From: CAYMDS01 sp964576705
GTDB lineage: Bacteria; Patescibacteriota; Microgenomatia; Levybacterales; UBA12049
NCBI GenBank assembly: GCA_964576705.1
Contig: CAZNVI010000002.1
Coordinates: 8,650 to 72,649 of the forward strand
DNA: 64,000 nucleotides
Direction of reading: 5' to 3'
In this document: positions 52,486 through 60,141 of the stretch, one piece after another
How positions within the stretch are numbered: the first letter of the stretch is position 1
Layout of the letters: every line of letters starts with the position of its first letter
Position numbers and translations under genes: made by a program
Notes under the pieces: generated by a model
Database searches by the model: none
Told to the model about the DNA's origin: nothing
The model's input: only the letters and a program-made list of their open reading frames with translations

Positions 52486-53154
52486 ATGACTATAAAGAAA
52501 TCTAAAACAATATTATTACTAGATATTGATTATACTATTTTTGATAGTGATATTTATAGGGAATATGTATATTCGGCTTTAGCGAAAGAGCTTGGCTATA
52601 AAGATTTTGACGAATTTTATCCATTATCTAAAGTAGTAAGTGCACGAGTTAAGGAAAAAGTTAAACATTATAATCCAGACTTACTGCTTAAAGAGTTATT
52701 GTTAATTAAAAAAACAAAAACTGATTTAGAAAAATTAGAAAAAATATTTTGGAACGATGAAATTTATATAAAATCATTATATTCCGAAACGAAAAGCTTA
52801 CTGAGAGAGATTAAAGCTAAAGATATAACCATTGGTATATTATCAACAGGTCATGATAGGCATCAGAGACAAAAAATAAAGAATATTAATGATTTCTTTC
52901 ATAATGAACATATTCATATTTTCACAAACAAGATTCAAAAACTAGGGGAAATTATGGATAAATATAAGACAGATAATCTAATATTAGTCGATGATTTACC
53001 TTTGGTACTTGCAGAAGCTAAGAAGAAAAATGATGATATCACAGCTGTGCTTGTCAGGAGAAATAAGAAATATGAAACAACGACTGAAGTGCCAGGGTTT
53101 GTTCCAGATAAGGTAATCTCAAGTCTGAATGAATTGAAAGCAATTATAAACTAA
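52486..53154 (+). CDS. HAD-superfamily hydrolase
   Basis: This 222-residue protein has the HAD motif I LLLDIDYTIFDSD at 10-22 (nucleophile and acid Asp), motif II LSTGHDR near 118, and motif IV ILVDDLPLVLAEAK near 166. The cap is alpha-helical, as in subclass I phosphatases. The substrate cannot be predicted. Phosphoglycolate-like or sugar-phosphate phosphatase activity is possible. It follows the GlmU-like gene after 73 bases, in which I see no clear promoter. Confidence 0.75.
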   Translation: MTIKKSKTILLLDIDYTIFDSDIYREYVYSALAKELGYKDFDEFYPLSKVVSARVKEKVKHYNPDLLLKELLLIKKTKTDLEKLEKIFWNDEIYIKSLYSETKSLLREIKAKDITIGILSTGHDRHQRQKIKNINDFFHNEHIHIFTNKIQKLGEIMDKYKTDNLILVDDLPLVLAEAKKKNDDITAVLVRRNKKYETTTEVPGFVPDKVISSLNELKAIIN

Positions 53155-53168
53155 ATTATTAATTCTTA

Positions 53169-53281
53169 TTATGTGTGGAATATTTGGGACGGAGGGAGCT
53201 TAAAGCGACTGAGTCCGCTTGCCCCGATTAAATCGGGGACAAGGGAGGAGATTCTAAATAACTTATGTGTGGAATATTTGG
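53169..53281 (+). repeat. 75-base hairpin element flanked by a duplication of the glmS start
   Basis: TT plus ATGTGTGGAATATTTGG occurs at 53169-53187 and again at 53263-53281, the second being the true glmS start. The 75 bases between are G+C rich and contain CCCCGATT at 53222-53229 and AATCGGGG at 53231-53238, a near-perfect hairpin with one loop base. The first copy opens a ten-codon frame, MCGIFGTEGA. This looks like insertion of a small mobile or repeat element with duplication of the target. Confidence 0.65.
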
Positions 53282-55058
53282 ATACGTTGGAAAACAGAAC
53301 AATGCAGCTGAACTGACTCTTGAAGGTTTAAAGCTTCTCGAATATAGAGGTTATGATTCATGGGGGATAGCAGTAAGAAATCAAAAATCAATCCGCCAAT
53401 TGGCGGACAAAAATCAAAATTTGATAGCAGTAGAAAGACATGTAGGGAAAATTGGTGAAGCCTCAGTCGATCTACCCGAGAGTAACATAGGGATCGGTCA
53501 TACGAGATGGGCTACGCATGGCGGAGTATTAGTCAAAAATGCGCATCCGCATCTTGACTGTAACAGCGAAATTGCTGTAATCCATAATGGTATTGTTGAG
53601 AATCATGCAGAGATCAGAGAAGAATTAATTAAAAAAGGCCATAAGTTTTTATCAGAGACAGATACTGAAGTAATTCCTCATTTGATTGAAGATCATATAA
53701 AATCCAAGGGCTTTGCGTCTTCTGTTAGGGATGCGTTTAATAGACTTTCAGGCTTAAATGCGATTGTTGTTTTGTATGCACCATCTCAGGAGATAATAGC
53801 AGCTAAGACAGGGTCACCTTTAATAATCGGCGAGAAAAACAGTGAGTTTTTTATAGCCTCAGATGCTTCAGGAATCATAAAGCATACTAATAGATTAATT
53901 TTTCTTAAAGACCGCGAAATGGTTGTTTTGGGTAAGGAGATTCGATTGATAGACTTAGCTACAGGTAGAAAAATACCTGCACGTTTTGAAACTGTTGATT
54001 GGAAAGTGGAAGACTCAGATAAAGGAAGCTATGAACATTTCATGCTTAAAGAAATTCACGAGCAAGCGAAAATCGTAAGGAATATCGCTCAAAATTATGA
54101 AGACCAGATAGAAAAGTTGGCGAAAACGGTAAAAAAGGCGCGCGGCACTTTTTTTATAGGTGCCGGGACTGCGTTTTATGCAGGGTTGGTAGGTACATAT
54201 TTTTTCTCGAAAATAGCAGATACCCATGTGAATACAGCAGTCGCTTCTGAATTTAATTATCTGGAGGATTTTCTTACTTCAAAAAGTTTAGTAATAGCAT
54301 TAACACAATCTGGCGAAACTATAGATGTAGTAGAGCCGCTGAACAGGGCAAAGCTTAAAGGAAGTGTTATCGGTTCGATTTTGAATACATTAGGATCGAC
54401 TATATACCGCATGTCAGATGAAAAGCTTTTGCTTGGGGCCGGTCCTGAAAAAGCAGTAGCATCTACAAAGGCATACACCGCAAAACTGGCGGTACTTCTG
54501 ATGCTCTCATATGCCCTGAAAAATGATATTAAAACTGCTAAGAAAATGCTACTCTTAGCGTCTGATGAAATAGAAAGATTGCTCTCAATGGCTAACCAAA
54601 AAACCATTCTAAGAGTGGTAAAGTTATTAGAAAAATCCGAACATATATATGTAATAGGAAGGGGTGTATCGTATCCGACGTCTTTAGAAGCAGCGTTGAA
54701 GATTAAAGAAGTAAGCTATATACATACAGAAGGGTTGGCGGGAGGGGAATTAAAGCACGGTACTATAGCATTGATCACGAAAGGAACTCCGTGCATCGTT
54801 TTTGCACCTAAAGATGAAACGTTTGATGCTATAGTTTCAAATGCCACAGAAGTTAAAGCAAGGGGGGGGGTAATAATAGGGATAGGTCCTGTCAAATCGG
54901 AAGTATTTGATTTATGGATTGAGGTAAAAGATGTCTACACAGCGAGTGTAATAGCACAAATAATACCTGTCCAGCTTCTTGCATACTATCTTGCTTTAAA
55001 AAAAGGTTATGATCCTGATAAGCCTCGGAACCTTGCAAAAAGCGTAACAGTGAAATGA
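53265..55058 (+). CDS. glmS: Glutamine--fructose-6-phosphate aminotransferase
   Basis: The 597-residue enzyme makes glucosamine-6-phosphate. The glutaminase domain starts with the mature nucleophile Cys2 (MCGIFGYVG), RGYDSWGIAV, HTRWATHGG and NGIVENHAEIRE. Two SIS isomerase domains follow at about 280-420 and 450-590, with ALTQSGETIDV and HGTIALI, and the normal ending LAKSVTVK. About 12 extra residues (SIRQLADKNQN) near position 43 come from the palindrome at 53392-53407. The promoter and leader are disturbed by the inserted element just upstream. GGGAGGAG at 53243-53250 is a distant Shine-Dalgarno candidate. Confidence 0.95.
   Translation: MCGIFGYVGKQNNAAELTLEGLKLLEYRGYDSWGIAVRNQKSIRQLADKNQNLIAVERHVGKIGEASVDLPESNIGIGHTRWATHGGVLVKNAHPHLDCNSEIAVIHNGIVENHAEIREELIKKGHKFLSETDTEVIPHLIEDHIKSKGFASSVRDAFNRLSGLNAIVVLYAPSQEIIAAKTGSPLIIGEKNSEFFIASDASGIIKHTNRLIFLKDREMVVLGKEIRLIDLATGRKIPARFETVDWKVEDSDKGSYEHFMLKEIHEQAKIVRNIAQNYEDQIEKLAKTVKKARGTFFIGAGTAFYAGLVGTYFFSKIADTHVNTAVASEFNYLEDFLTSKSLVIALTQSGETIDVVEPLNRAKLKGSVIGSILNTLGSTIYRMSDEKLLLGAGPEKAVASTKAYTAKLAVLLMLSYALKNDIKTAKKMLLLASDEIERLLSMANQKTILRVVKLLEKSEHIYVIGRGVSYPTSLEAALKIKEVSYIHTEGLAGGELKHGTIALITKGTPCIVFAPKDETFDAIVSNATEVKARGGVIIGIGPVKSEVFDLWIEVKDVYTASVIAQIIPVQLLAYYLALKKGYDPDKPRNLAKSVTVK
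53378..53417 (+). repeat. Palindrome within AAATCAA repeats, inside glmS
   Basis: The perfect palindrome TCCGCCAATTGGCGGA (53392-53407) is flanked by AAATCAA twice on the left (53378-53391) and once on the right (53411-53417). CAAAAATCA thus occurs on both sides (53382-53390 and 53408-53416). This may be a target duplication or simply heptad repeats that received the palindrome. Confidence 0.6.
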
Positions 55059-55098
55059 TCTTTCATGAAAACAAATATCTGCTCAATCAATCGTTCTT

Positions 55099-56322
55099 AT
55101 GGATATATTGCTATTAATCACAAATATATTGTTTATCATTGTAATCGTAAAGAGACTTCTATTTTCTGCGTGGATTTTGCATGAAAGTAAATATAGAATA
55201 GATCAGTTATTGCCTGCACTAAGAAGCCAAAAATATACCAGGACACAAAATCTTCTGACTGTTTTTAGGTTAATTGGATTTATTTTATTTATTCCTGTTG
55301 TGTTATATGACAATGTCTTTACGTTTTATCATTTGTTAGTCGCGATAATTTTCCTTTGCGACTCCGTATTTTTTATAAATGAGATTAAGGATATAAGACA
55401 AAAAATATCACTTTTAAAATTTAAAGAATTTATTATAGTAATACCGACAGTCTTAGCTATTTTGTTCCTGTATAGCAATCCTTTAATAGAAACTTTTTTT
55501 TGGCTGTTAATTTTAGAAAGATTTACACTTTTTATATACTTTTTCTTTGCTTTAGCTTTTTCTTTTCCTCTTGAAATATATGAGGATTTACAAATAGAAA
55601 AGACTAAATTGAAAAGAAAAACGATACACCACCTTCAAATTATTGCAATCACTGGTGATTATAAAAACCATACATCTAATTTTGTTAAAATGATATTTCA
55701 GATTTCAAATCAAACCATAAACATTTCTAATAAGCTCTCAAGTTTGGTGGAAATATCGCAATTTATGGACCAGGTAATTCAAAACAACACAACTTTATCA
55801 GTATTAAACTTATATTTACATGATAAGGATAATTTTATTAAAGCAGCAGAGTTGATTCGTCCAAATGTTTTTGTATCAATAAATAGCTTTAATAAAAGAA
55901 AGATTAAACCACATGTTTTACCTAAGGAGTATGAAATCGCAGACAGCCTTACAAGAGAAAACTTATTTATATGCGACGTAAGTGGAGCGATTTCAAAAAC
56001 CCAAATTAATTCTTTTTTGAAAAAAATAAAAAATATATCTGCCAAGCCTATTTTATATTACATCGATCAAACGAACTTGGATCTTGCTAATATTTTTAAT
56101 TCCAGAATTGTTTATTGTTCTGAAATAGAACACGATGATTATAGGGTCACTTTTAAGCTCAATATTCAAAAAAAGTCGTATTTTATGCAGATACCACTCA
56201 TTTATAAGGATCAGCTAACGTATCTAATACCCGCAATCATTATAGCTTACTATAGCGGTTTTAGTTTGAAAGATATTTCAAGGTATTTCTTTAAAACCAT
56301 TCCAGATGTTAGCTTGAAGTAA
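55099..56322 (+). CDS. Degenerate MurF-like protein with N-terminal membrane domain
   Basis: The 407-residue protein has about five hydrophobic segments in residues 1-158, then a soluble part. The segment from IIAITGDYKNHTSNF (181-195) onward follows the order of the MurF central domain: the ATP loop, a GNLNN-like NISNKLSS, and LSVLNLYLHDKDNFIKAAELIRPNVFVSINS for the strand-helix-strand. The ATP loop G-x-x-G-K-T/S has become GDYKNH, so ATP binding is probably lost. The C-terminal ligase domain is also missing. It occupies the usual murF place before mraY. It may be a scaffold for peptidoglycan enzymes rather than a ligase. Confidence 0.55.
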   Translation: MDILLLITNILFIIVIVKRLLFSAWILHESKYRIDQLLPALRSQKYTRTQNLLTVFRLIGFILFIPVVLYDNVFTFYHLLVAIIFLCDSVFFINEIKDIRQKISLLKFKEFIIVIPTVLAILFLYSNPLIETFFWLLILERFTLFIYFFFALAFSFPLEIYEDLQIEKTKLKRKTIHHLQIIAITGDYKNHTSNFVKMIFQISNQTINISNKLSSLVEISQFMDQVIQNNTTLSVLNLYLHDKDNFIKAAELIRPNVFVSINSFNKRKIKPHVLPKEYEIADSLTRENLFICDVSGAISKTQINSFLKKIKNISAKPILYYIDQTNLDLANIFNSRIVYCSEIEHDDYRVTFKLNIQKKSYFMQIPLIYKDQLTYLIPAIIIAYYSGFSLKDISRYFFKTIPDVSLK

Positions 56323-56341
56323 TTTCAGACTACTGTATAAT
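56314..56341 (+). promoter_or_regulatory. Promoter before mraY
   Basis: TTGAAG at 56314-56319 and TATAAT at 56336-56341, spaced by 16 bases, lie at the end of the MurF-like gene. The start site near 56348 leaves about seven bases before the mraY ATG. Confidence 0.55.
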
Positions 56342-56354
56342 AGAGAATGCTTAT

Positions 56355-57359
56355 ATGGCGGCTTACTTAGGTTTATCCATTCTGTCCTCATTTATAACGG
56401 CAATCTTGCTGGTTCCTTTCATAGATTTTCTATATAAAATTAAGCTTAATAGAAAAGACCAGGTAACCCGTGATCCATTTAATAAGCGCACACCGCTTTT
56501 TGATAAATTTAACTCATGGAAGGTAGGTACTCCATTCGGCGGGGGGATATTAATTATAGTTATAGTTACTATCCTTACCCTTTGGTCTTACGGCATGTTA
56601 TCAATAGAAATTAAGAAATGGGAGCTTTTCGTAATTCTGTTTTCGTTTATAGGATTTGGCGCATTAGGATTATATGATGATTCAAAAAAGTTGATAAATA
56701 TAAGTCACGGTTTTTTCGGACTTAGGTTCAGGCATAAATTTATTATTCAATGGATCTTAGCTTTCATCATAGCTTCAATATTTTATTTTCAGCTCGGATA
56801 TTCTTTCGTGCATTTACTAGGTTTTACGTTACAAATCGGAATATTTTTTATTCCATTTGCAGCATTTGTGATTGTATCTTTCGTTAATGCATTTAATATT
56901 ACAGACGGTCTTGACGGGTTGGCTTCAGGATTGCTTCTTATTTGTTTAACAGGTTTACTTGTGATCAGTTCTCAGATACTCGACCAAACGCTCGGGATAT
57001 TTGTCGCTGTATTACTCGGAAGCATAGTGTCGTTTTTATACTTTAATATATACAAAGCGCGATTATGGCTTGGCGATGTAGGTTCTTTATCTTTAGGGGC
57101 AGCATTAGCAGTAACTGGGCTTCTGACCGGAAAAACGCTTGCCATAGGTATATTAGGAGGGGTTTTCGTTATTGAAGTAGCATCATCTATGATCCAATTA
57201 TTAAGCAGGCGGTTTTTCGACAAGAAGATATTTCCCGCAGCGCCAATCCATCTTTGGCTTTTGAAAAGAGGCTGGGAGGAGCCGAAAATTGTTATGCGTG
57301 CATGGGTCATAGGATTTTTCTTGGCTATATTAGGAGTTTATCTCGCATTTGTGCGCTAG
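56355..57359 (+). CDS. mraY: Phospho-N-acetylmuramoyl-pentapeptide transferase
   Basis: This 334-residue membrane enzyme of about ten helices makes lipid I from UDP-MurNAc-pentapeptide and undecaprenyl phosphate. It shows TPFGGGILI at 59-67, LYDDSKK at 106-112 with the catalytic-site Asp pair, NAFNITDGLDGL at 178-189 and APIHLWLLKRGWEEPKIV near the C-terminus, in place of the usual SPIHHHFE. The loss of two of the three histidines in that motif is a difference from E. coli MraY. Confidence 0.92.
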   Translation: MAAYLGLSILSSFITAILLVPFIDFLYKIKLNRKDQVTRDPFNKRTPLFDKFNSWKVGTPFGGGILIIVIVTILTLWSYGMLSIEIKKWELFVILFSFIGFGALGLYDDSKKLINISHGFFGLRFRHKFIIQWILAFIIASIFYFQLGYSFVHLLGFTLQIGIFFIPFAAFVIVSFVNAFNITDGLDGLASGLLLICLTGLLVISSQILDQTLGIFVAVLLGSIVSFLYFNIYKARLWLGDVGSLSLGAALAVTGLLTGKTLAIGILGGVFVIEVASSMIQLLSRRFFDKKIFPAAPIHLWLLKRGWEEPKIVMRAWVIGFFLAILGVYLAFVR

Positions 57360-57395
57360 TTCTTCGTTTACTACTTCAACTGTATTAATTATTAA

Positions 57396-57404
57396 TGGTA
57401 TTAT
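57396..57404 (+). promoter_or_regulatory. Extended -10 promoter before ftsW
   Basis: TG-G-TATTAT at 57396-57404 is an extended -10 element. Eleven bases separate it from the ftsW ATG at 57416, giving a very short leader. Confidence 0.45.
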
Positions 57405-57415
57405 AGAAATACCTT

Positions 57416-58513
57416 ATGAAGAGAATTGATTTCAGTTTATTGTTACCTGTTTTTTCTCTGACGTTATTTGGGATATTAATGATTTATAATGCTTCTTCGA
57501 TAATTGCATTTAGGGATTTTGGGGATAAGTATCATTATTTCACGGATCAGTTGACTTGGATGGTGATTGGTTATAGTTTTTTGGTCGTGTTTTCGTTTAT
57601 TGATTACCATATATTTTACAAATTTGCACTTCCTATTCTTATAGTAGCTATTGTTATTCTTATAGGCGTGTTTATCCCCGGACTTGGTGTAAAAGCACTT
57701 GGTGCCCATAGGTGGATTGACTTAGGTTTTTTCGTTCTTCAACCTGCTGAGTTTGTAAAGCTTAGCTTAGCTATATATCTTTCAGCTTGGTTTTCTCACA
57801 AGGAAAAAGAGAGATTTCTGGCATTTTGCTTATTAATCGGATTGGTAATTTTCTTAGTTATGCTTCAGCCTGATATGGGTACTGCTTCAGTAATACTTTT
57901 TGAAGCACTTGTCGTATATTTTTTATCAGGAGGAAGTATTGGTCAATTTTTATTGCTAATTCCAATCTTAGGTATAAGTGGTGTGATTTTAGTCGCGATA
58001 GCTCCTTATAGATTAGGAAGGGTTACTGCATTCTTAAGTATCTCGAAATCCCTTGAAAATACATCTTATCATGTGAAGCAAATACTTATAGCTTTAGGAG
58101 CAGGGGGAATATTCGGGGTAGGGCTTGGTAATTCATTACAAAAATACGAGTATCTACCTGAAAATGTTACAGATTCAATTTTCGCAATTATCGCAGAAGA
58201 GCTTGGATTTATAGGTGCCAGTGTACTTCTCGGAGTTTTTTTTATTATGCTCTGGCGGGGTTTAATGATATCTATAAGTGCGAAAGATAAATTCGGTAAA
58301 CTTTTATCAGGTGCTATTATCTCTTTTTTAGGGATTCAGGTCGTAATAAATTTAGCAGCCATGACAGCGCTTATCCCGCTTACGGGTATTCCGTTACCAT
58401 TTATATCATACGGCGGATCAGCGTTAATAGTCGACTTGTCAGCTGTAGGTATTTTATTAAACATCGCAAAGCAAAGAGGATCAGTTTTGCATAAGTCAAG
58501 GAGGATGAGATGA
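57416..58513 (+). CDS. ftsW: FtsW/RodA-family peptidoglycan glycosyltransferase
   Basis: The 365-residue SEDS protein has about ten helices. LGAHRWIDLGFFVLQPAEFVKLSLAI, MLQPDMGTASVILFEA, and PLTGIPLPFISYGGSALIVDL near the end are the family's signature segments. The Asp in QPDMGTA is part of the catalytic region of SEDS polymerases. Sequence alone does not firmly separate FtsW from RodA. Its position between mraY and murG supports FtsW. The end contains the ribosome-binding site of murG. Confidence 0.88.
   Translation: MKRIDFSLLLPVFSLTLFGILMIYNASSIIAFRDFGDKYHYFTDQLTWMVIGYSFLVVFSFIDYHIFYKFALPILIVAIVILIGVFIPGLGVKALGAHRWIDLGFFVLQPAEFVKLSLAIYLSAWFSHKEKERFLAFCLLIGLVIFLVMLQPDMGTASVILFEALVVYFLSGGSIGQFLLLIPILGISGVILVAIAPYRLGRVTAFLSISKSLENTSYHVKQILIALGAGGIFGVGLGNSLQKYEYLPENVTDSIFAIIAEELGFIGASVLLGVFFIMLWRGLMISISAKDKFGKLLSGAIISFLGIQVVINLAAMTALIPLTGIPLPFISYGGSALIVDLSAVGILLNIAKQRGSVLHKSRRMR
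58498..58504 (+). promoter_or_regulatory. Strong Shine-Dalgarno of murG
   Basis: AAGGAGG lies five bases before the murG ATG and inside the last ftsW codons. Such full Shine-Dalgarno sequences appear in this window mainly where a start codon lies inside the upstream gene. Confidence 0.6.
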
Positions 58514-59619
58514 AAATTGCAGTTGTTGGTGGACATTTAGCGCCTGCTTTGGCAGTCATCGATGAATTACCTGAGGACGCAGATCTTATTTTTATAGGAA
58601 GGCAGTTTACATTCGAAGGTGAAAACTCAGCTTCATTGGAGTATGAGACCATAAATAAAAAAGGTATAAGATTTATACCGCTTACAGCAGGTAGGATTCA
58701 AAGAAAATTTAGCAGGCACACAGTACAATCTCTGTTTAAAATCCCATACGGATTGATGCAGGCGATTTCTATTTTAAGGAGAGAAAAAGTGGATGTAGTA
58801 TTAGCATTTGGGGGATATATATCAGTGCCTGTAGGTCTTGCAGCGTATTTTTTAAAGATTCCCTTAGTGATTCATGAGCAGACATTGGAAATAGGTATAG
58901 CTAATAAATTTTTATCGAAACTTGCGACGTCTGTGTGTATTTCTTGGCAGCAGTCAGTTAAATTTTTCCCTAGAGCTAAAACAACTTTAACAGGAAACCC
59001 AATCAGAAGAATGTCAGTGGTCAGCAGTCAGTGGTCGGTCGCGAGTAGTAACTTGCCATTGATATATGTTACTGGGGGGAGTGCTGGAGCGCATGCGTTA
59101 AATACACTTGTTGAAGGATGTTTAGAAAACCTTCTCGAGAAGTATTCAGTAATCCATCAGACCGGTGATTCAAAAACGTATCAAGATTTTTCACGTATTA
59201 ATACATTGTTAAAAACATTTCCTGAAAAACTTCAGAAAAGATATACTATTCACAAATTTATTTCTCCGTCTGAAACCGGGAATATTATGAATAAAGCTTC
59301 CTTGGTGATTTCCCGTTCAGGGATAAATACAGTAAGTGAGATATTATATTTCGGAAAACCGTGCATTTTGATACCCCTTCCATATGGCCAGCGAAATGAA
59401 CAGCTTAAGAATGCGCAATTTATTAAAAAAATAGGTATCGGTGAATATGTCCTACAAAGCGAAATGAATTCCCACAAGCTTTTAGGCTTAATAGATAATA
59501 TGATTGAAAAAAAACATGATTATTTATCAAATGTTAAAGAAGCTAAGTTACTTATAAAACCTGATGCAGGAATACGAATTGTAAAAATATTATATGAAGT
59601 TATTTCAAATAAAAAATAA
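58510..59619 (+). CDS. murG: Lipid II synthase MurG, with a trimmed N-terminal glycine loop
   Basis: The 369-residue GT28 enzyme adds GlcNAc to lipid I. VVLAFGGYISVPVGLAA, PLVIHEQTLEIGIANKFLS, LTGNPIRR, YVTGGSAGAHALN, VISRSGINTVSEI and LIPLPYGQRNEQLKNA follow the MurG order. The N-terminus reads AVVGGHLAPALAV where the family has GGTGGHxxPALA, so about three residues of the glycine loop are missing. A heptad array at 59013-59040 encodes SVVSSQWSV in the interdomain linker. It overlaps ftsW by four bases and the FtsQ-like gene by 26. Confidence 0.9.
   Translation: MKIAVVGGHLAPALAVIDELPEDADLIFIGRQFTFEGENSASLEYETINKKGIRFIPLTAGRIQRKFSRHTVQSLFKIPYGLMQAISILRREKVDVVLAFGGYISVPVGLAAYFLKIPLVIHEQTLEIGIANKFLSKLATSVCISWQQSVKFFPRAKTTLTGNPIRRMSVVSSQWSVASSNLPLIYVTGGSAGAHALNTLVEGCLENLLEKYSVIHQTGDSKTYQDFSRINTLLKTFPEKLQKRYTIHKFISPSETGNIMNKASLVISRSGINTVSEILYFGKPCILIPLPYGQRNEQLKNAQFIKKIGIGEYVLQSEMNSHKLLGLIDNMIEKKHDYLSNVKEAKLLIKPDAGIRIVKILYEVISNKK
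59013..59040 (+). repeat. Seven-base tandem repeat (GTCAGTG type) in murG
   Basis: Four heptads, two exactly GTCAGTG and the others GTCAGCA and GTCGGTC, encode part of the linker between the two MurG domains. It is the most G+C-rich of the arrays. Confidence 0.7.
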
Positions 59620-60112
59620 AACTAGAAGAGAGAAAGTGGTTGCAGAATCGCGTCCTGTTGTTTTTTTAAATAAAAACACAAGCAGTAACTCTTCCAGACG
59701 GAAAGCACATTTTTTCATCCGAAAGATAAGGCAAATATTTATAATAATTTCCTCTTTATCTTTAATATCGTGCTTAGTTGTGGGATTATTTGTAATAACT
59801 AATTCAAATCAAGGTTATATAAGTCCACTTCCCTTACTACAAGCCTCCCAAAGCGATATTAGTGAAATAGATAAGAAAATTGCATCAATCCTTAAAGATA
59901 AAAAAATTGAATTTATCTCCATTGATAGCTCAGGTGGATCAACATTTCATATAATTCTTAAGGGAAAACAAGAAATAATAATAGCAGGTGATAGGGATAT
60001 CGAGACCCAATTAGCCTCTTTACAATTCATCTATAATCGTCTTACAATGGAAGGGAGAGAATTTAAGCGCTTGGATCTTCGCTTTGATAAACCTGTTATT
60101 ACACTTAAATAG
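59594..60112 (+). CDS. FtsQ-like division protein, without recognisable POTRA domain
   Basis: This 172-residue protein has a basic inside region of about 45 residues, one helix at about 47-70 and an outer part of about 100 residues. It ends with IYNRLTMEGREFKRLDLRFDKPVITL, which resembles the closing beta region of FtsQ/DivIB, where a D-L-R-F motif is common. It sits between murG and ftsA, the usual ftsQ place. The outer part is much shorter than in classical FtsQ, and the POTRA domain cannot be seen. Position and topology carry most of the call. Confidence 0.6.
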   Translation: MKLFQIKNKTRREKVVAESRPVVFLNKNTSSNSSRRKAHFFIRKIRQIFIIISSLSLISCLVVGLFVITNSNQGYISPLPLLQASQSDISEIDKKIASILKDKKIEFISIDSSGGSTFHIILKGKQEIIIAGDRDIETQLASLQFIYNRLTMEGREFKRLDLRFDKPVITLK

Positions 60113-60114
60113 TG

Positions 60115-60120
60115 TATAAT
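60115..60120 (+). promoter_or_regulatory. Candidate -10 box before ftsA
   Basis: A perfect TATAAT preceded by TG lies 21 bases before the ftsA ATG. No convincing -35 is seen at the right distance, so this is a weaker call. Confidence 0.35.
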
Positions 60121-60141
60121 ATTTTCTGTATTTAATTTATT

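Noticed and set aside
23919..59040. CRISPR array as an explanation of the repeats
   Set aside because: The units are seven bases long, directly adjacent and inside genes. No 25-40-base repeats with unique spacers and no cas genes are present.
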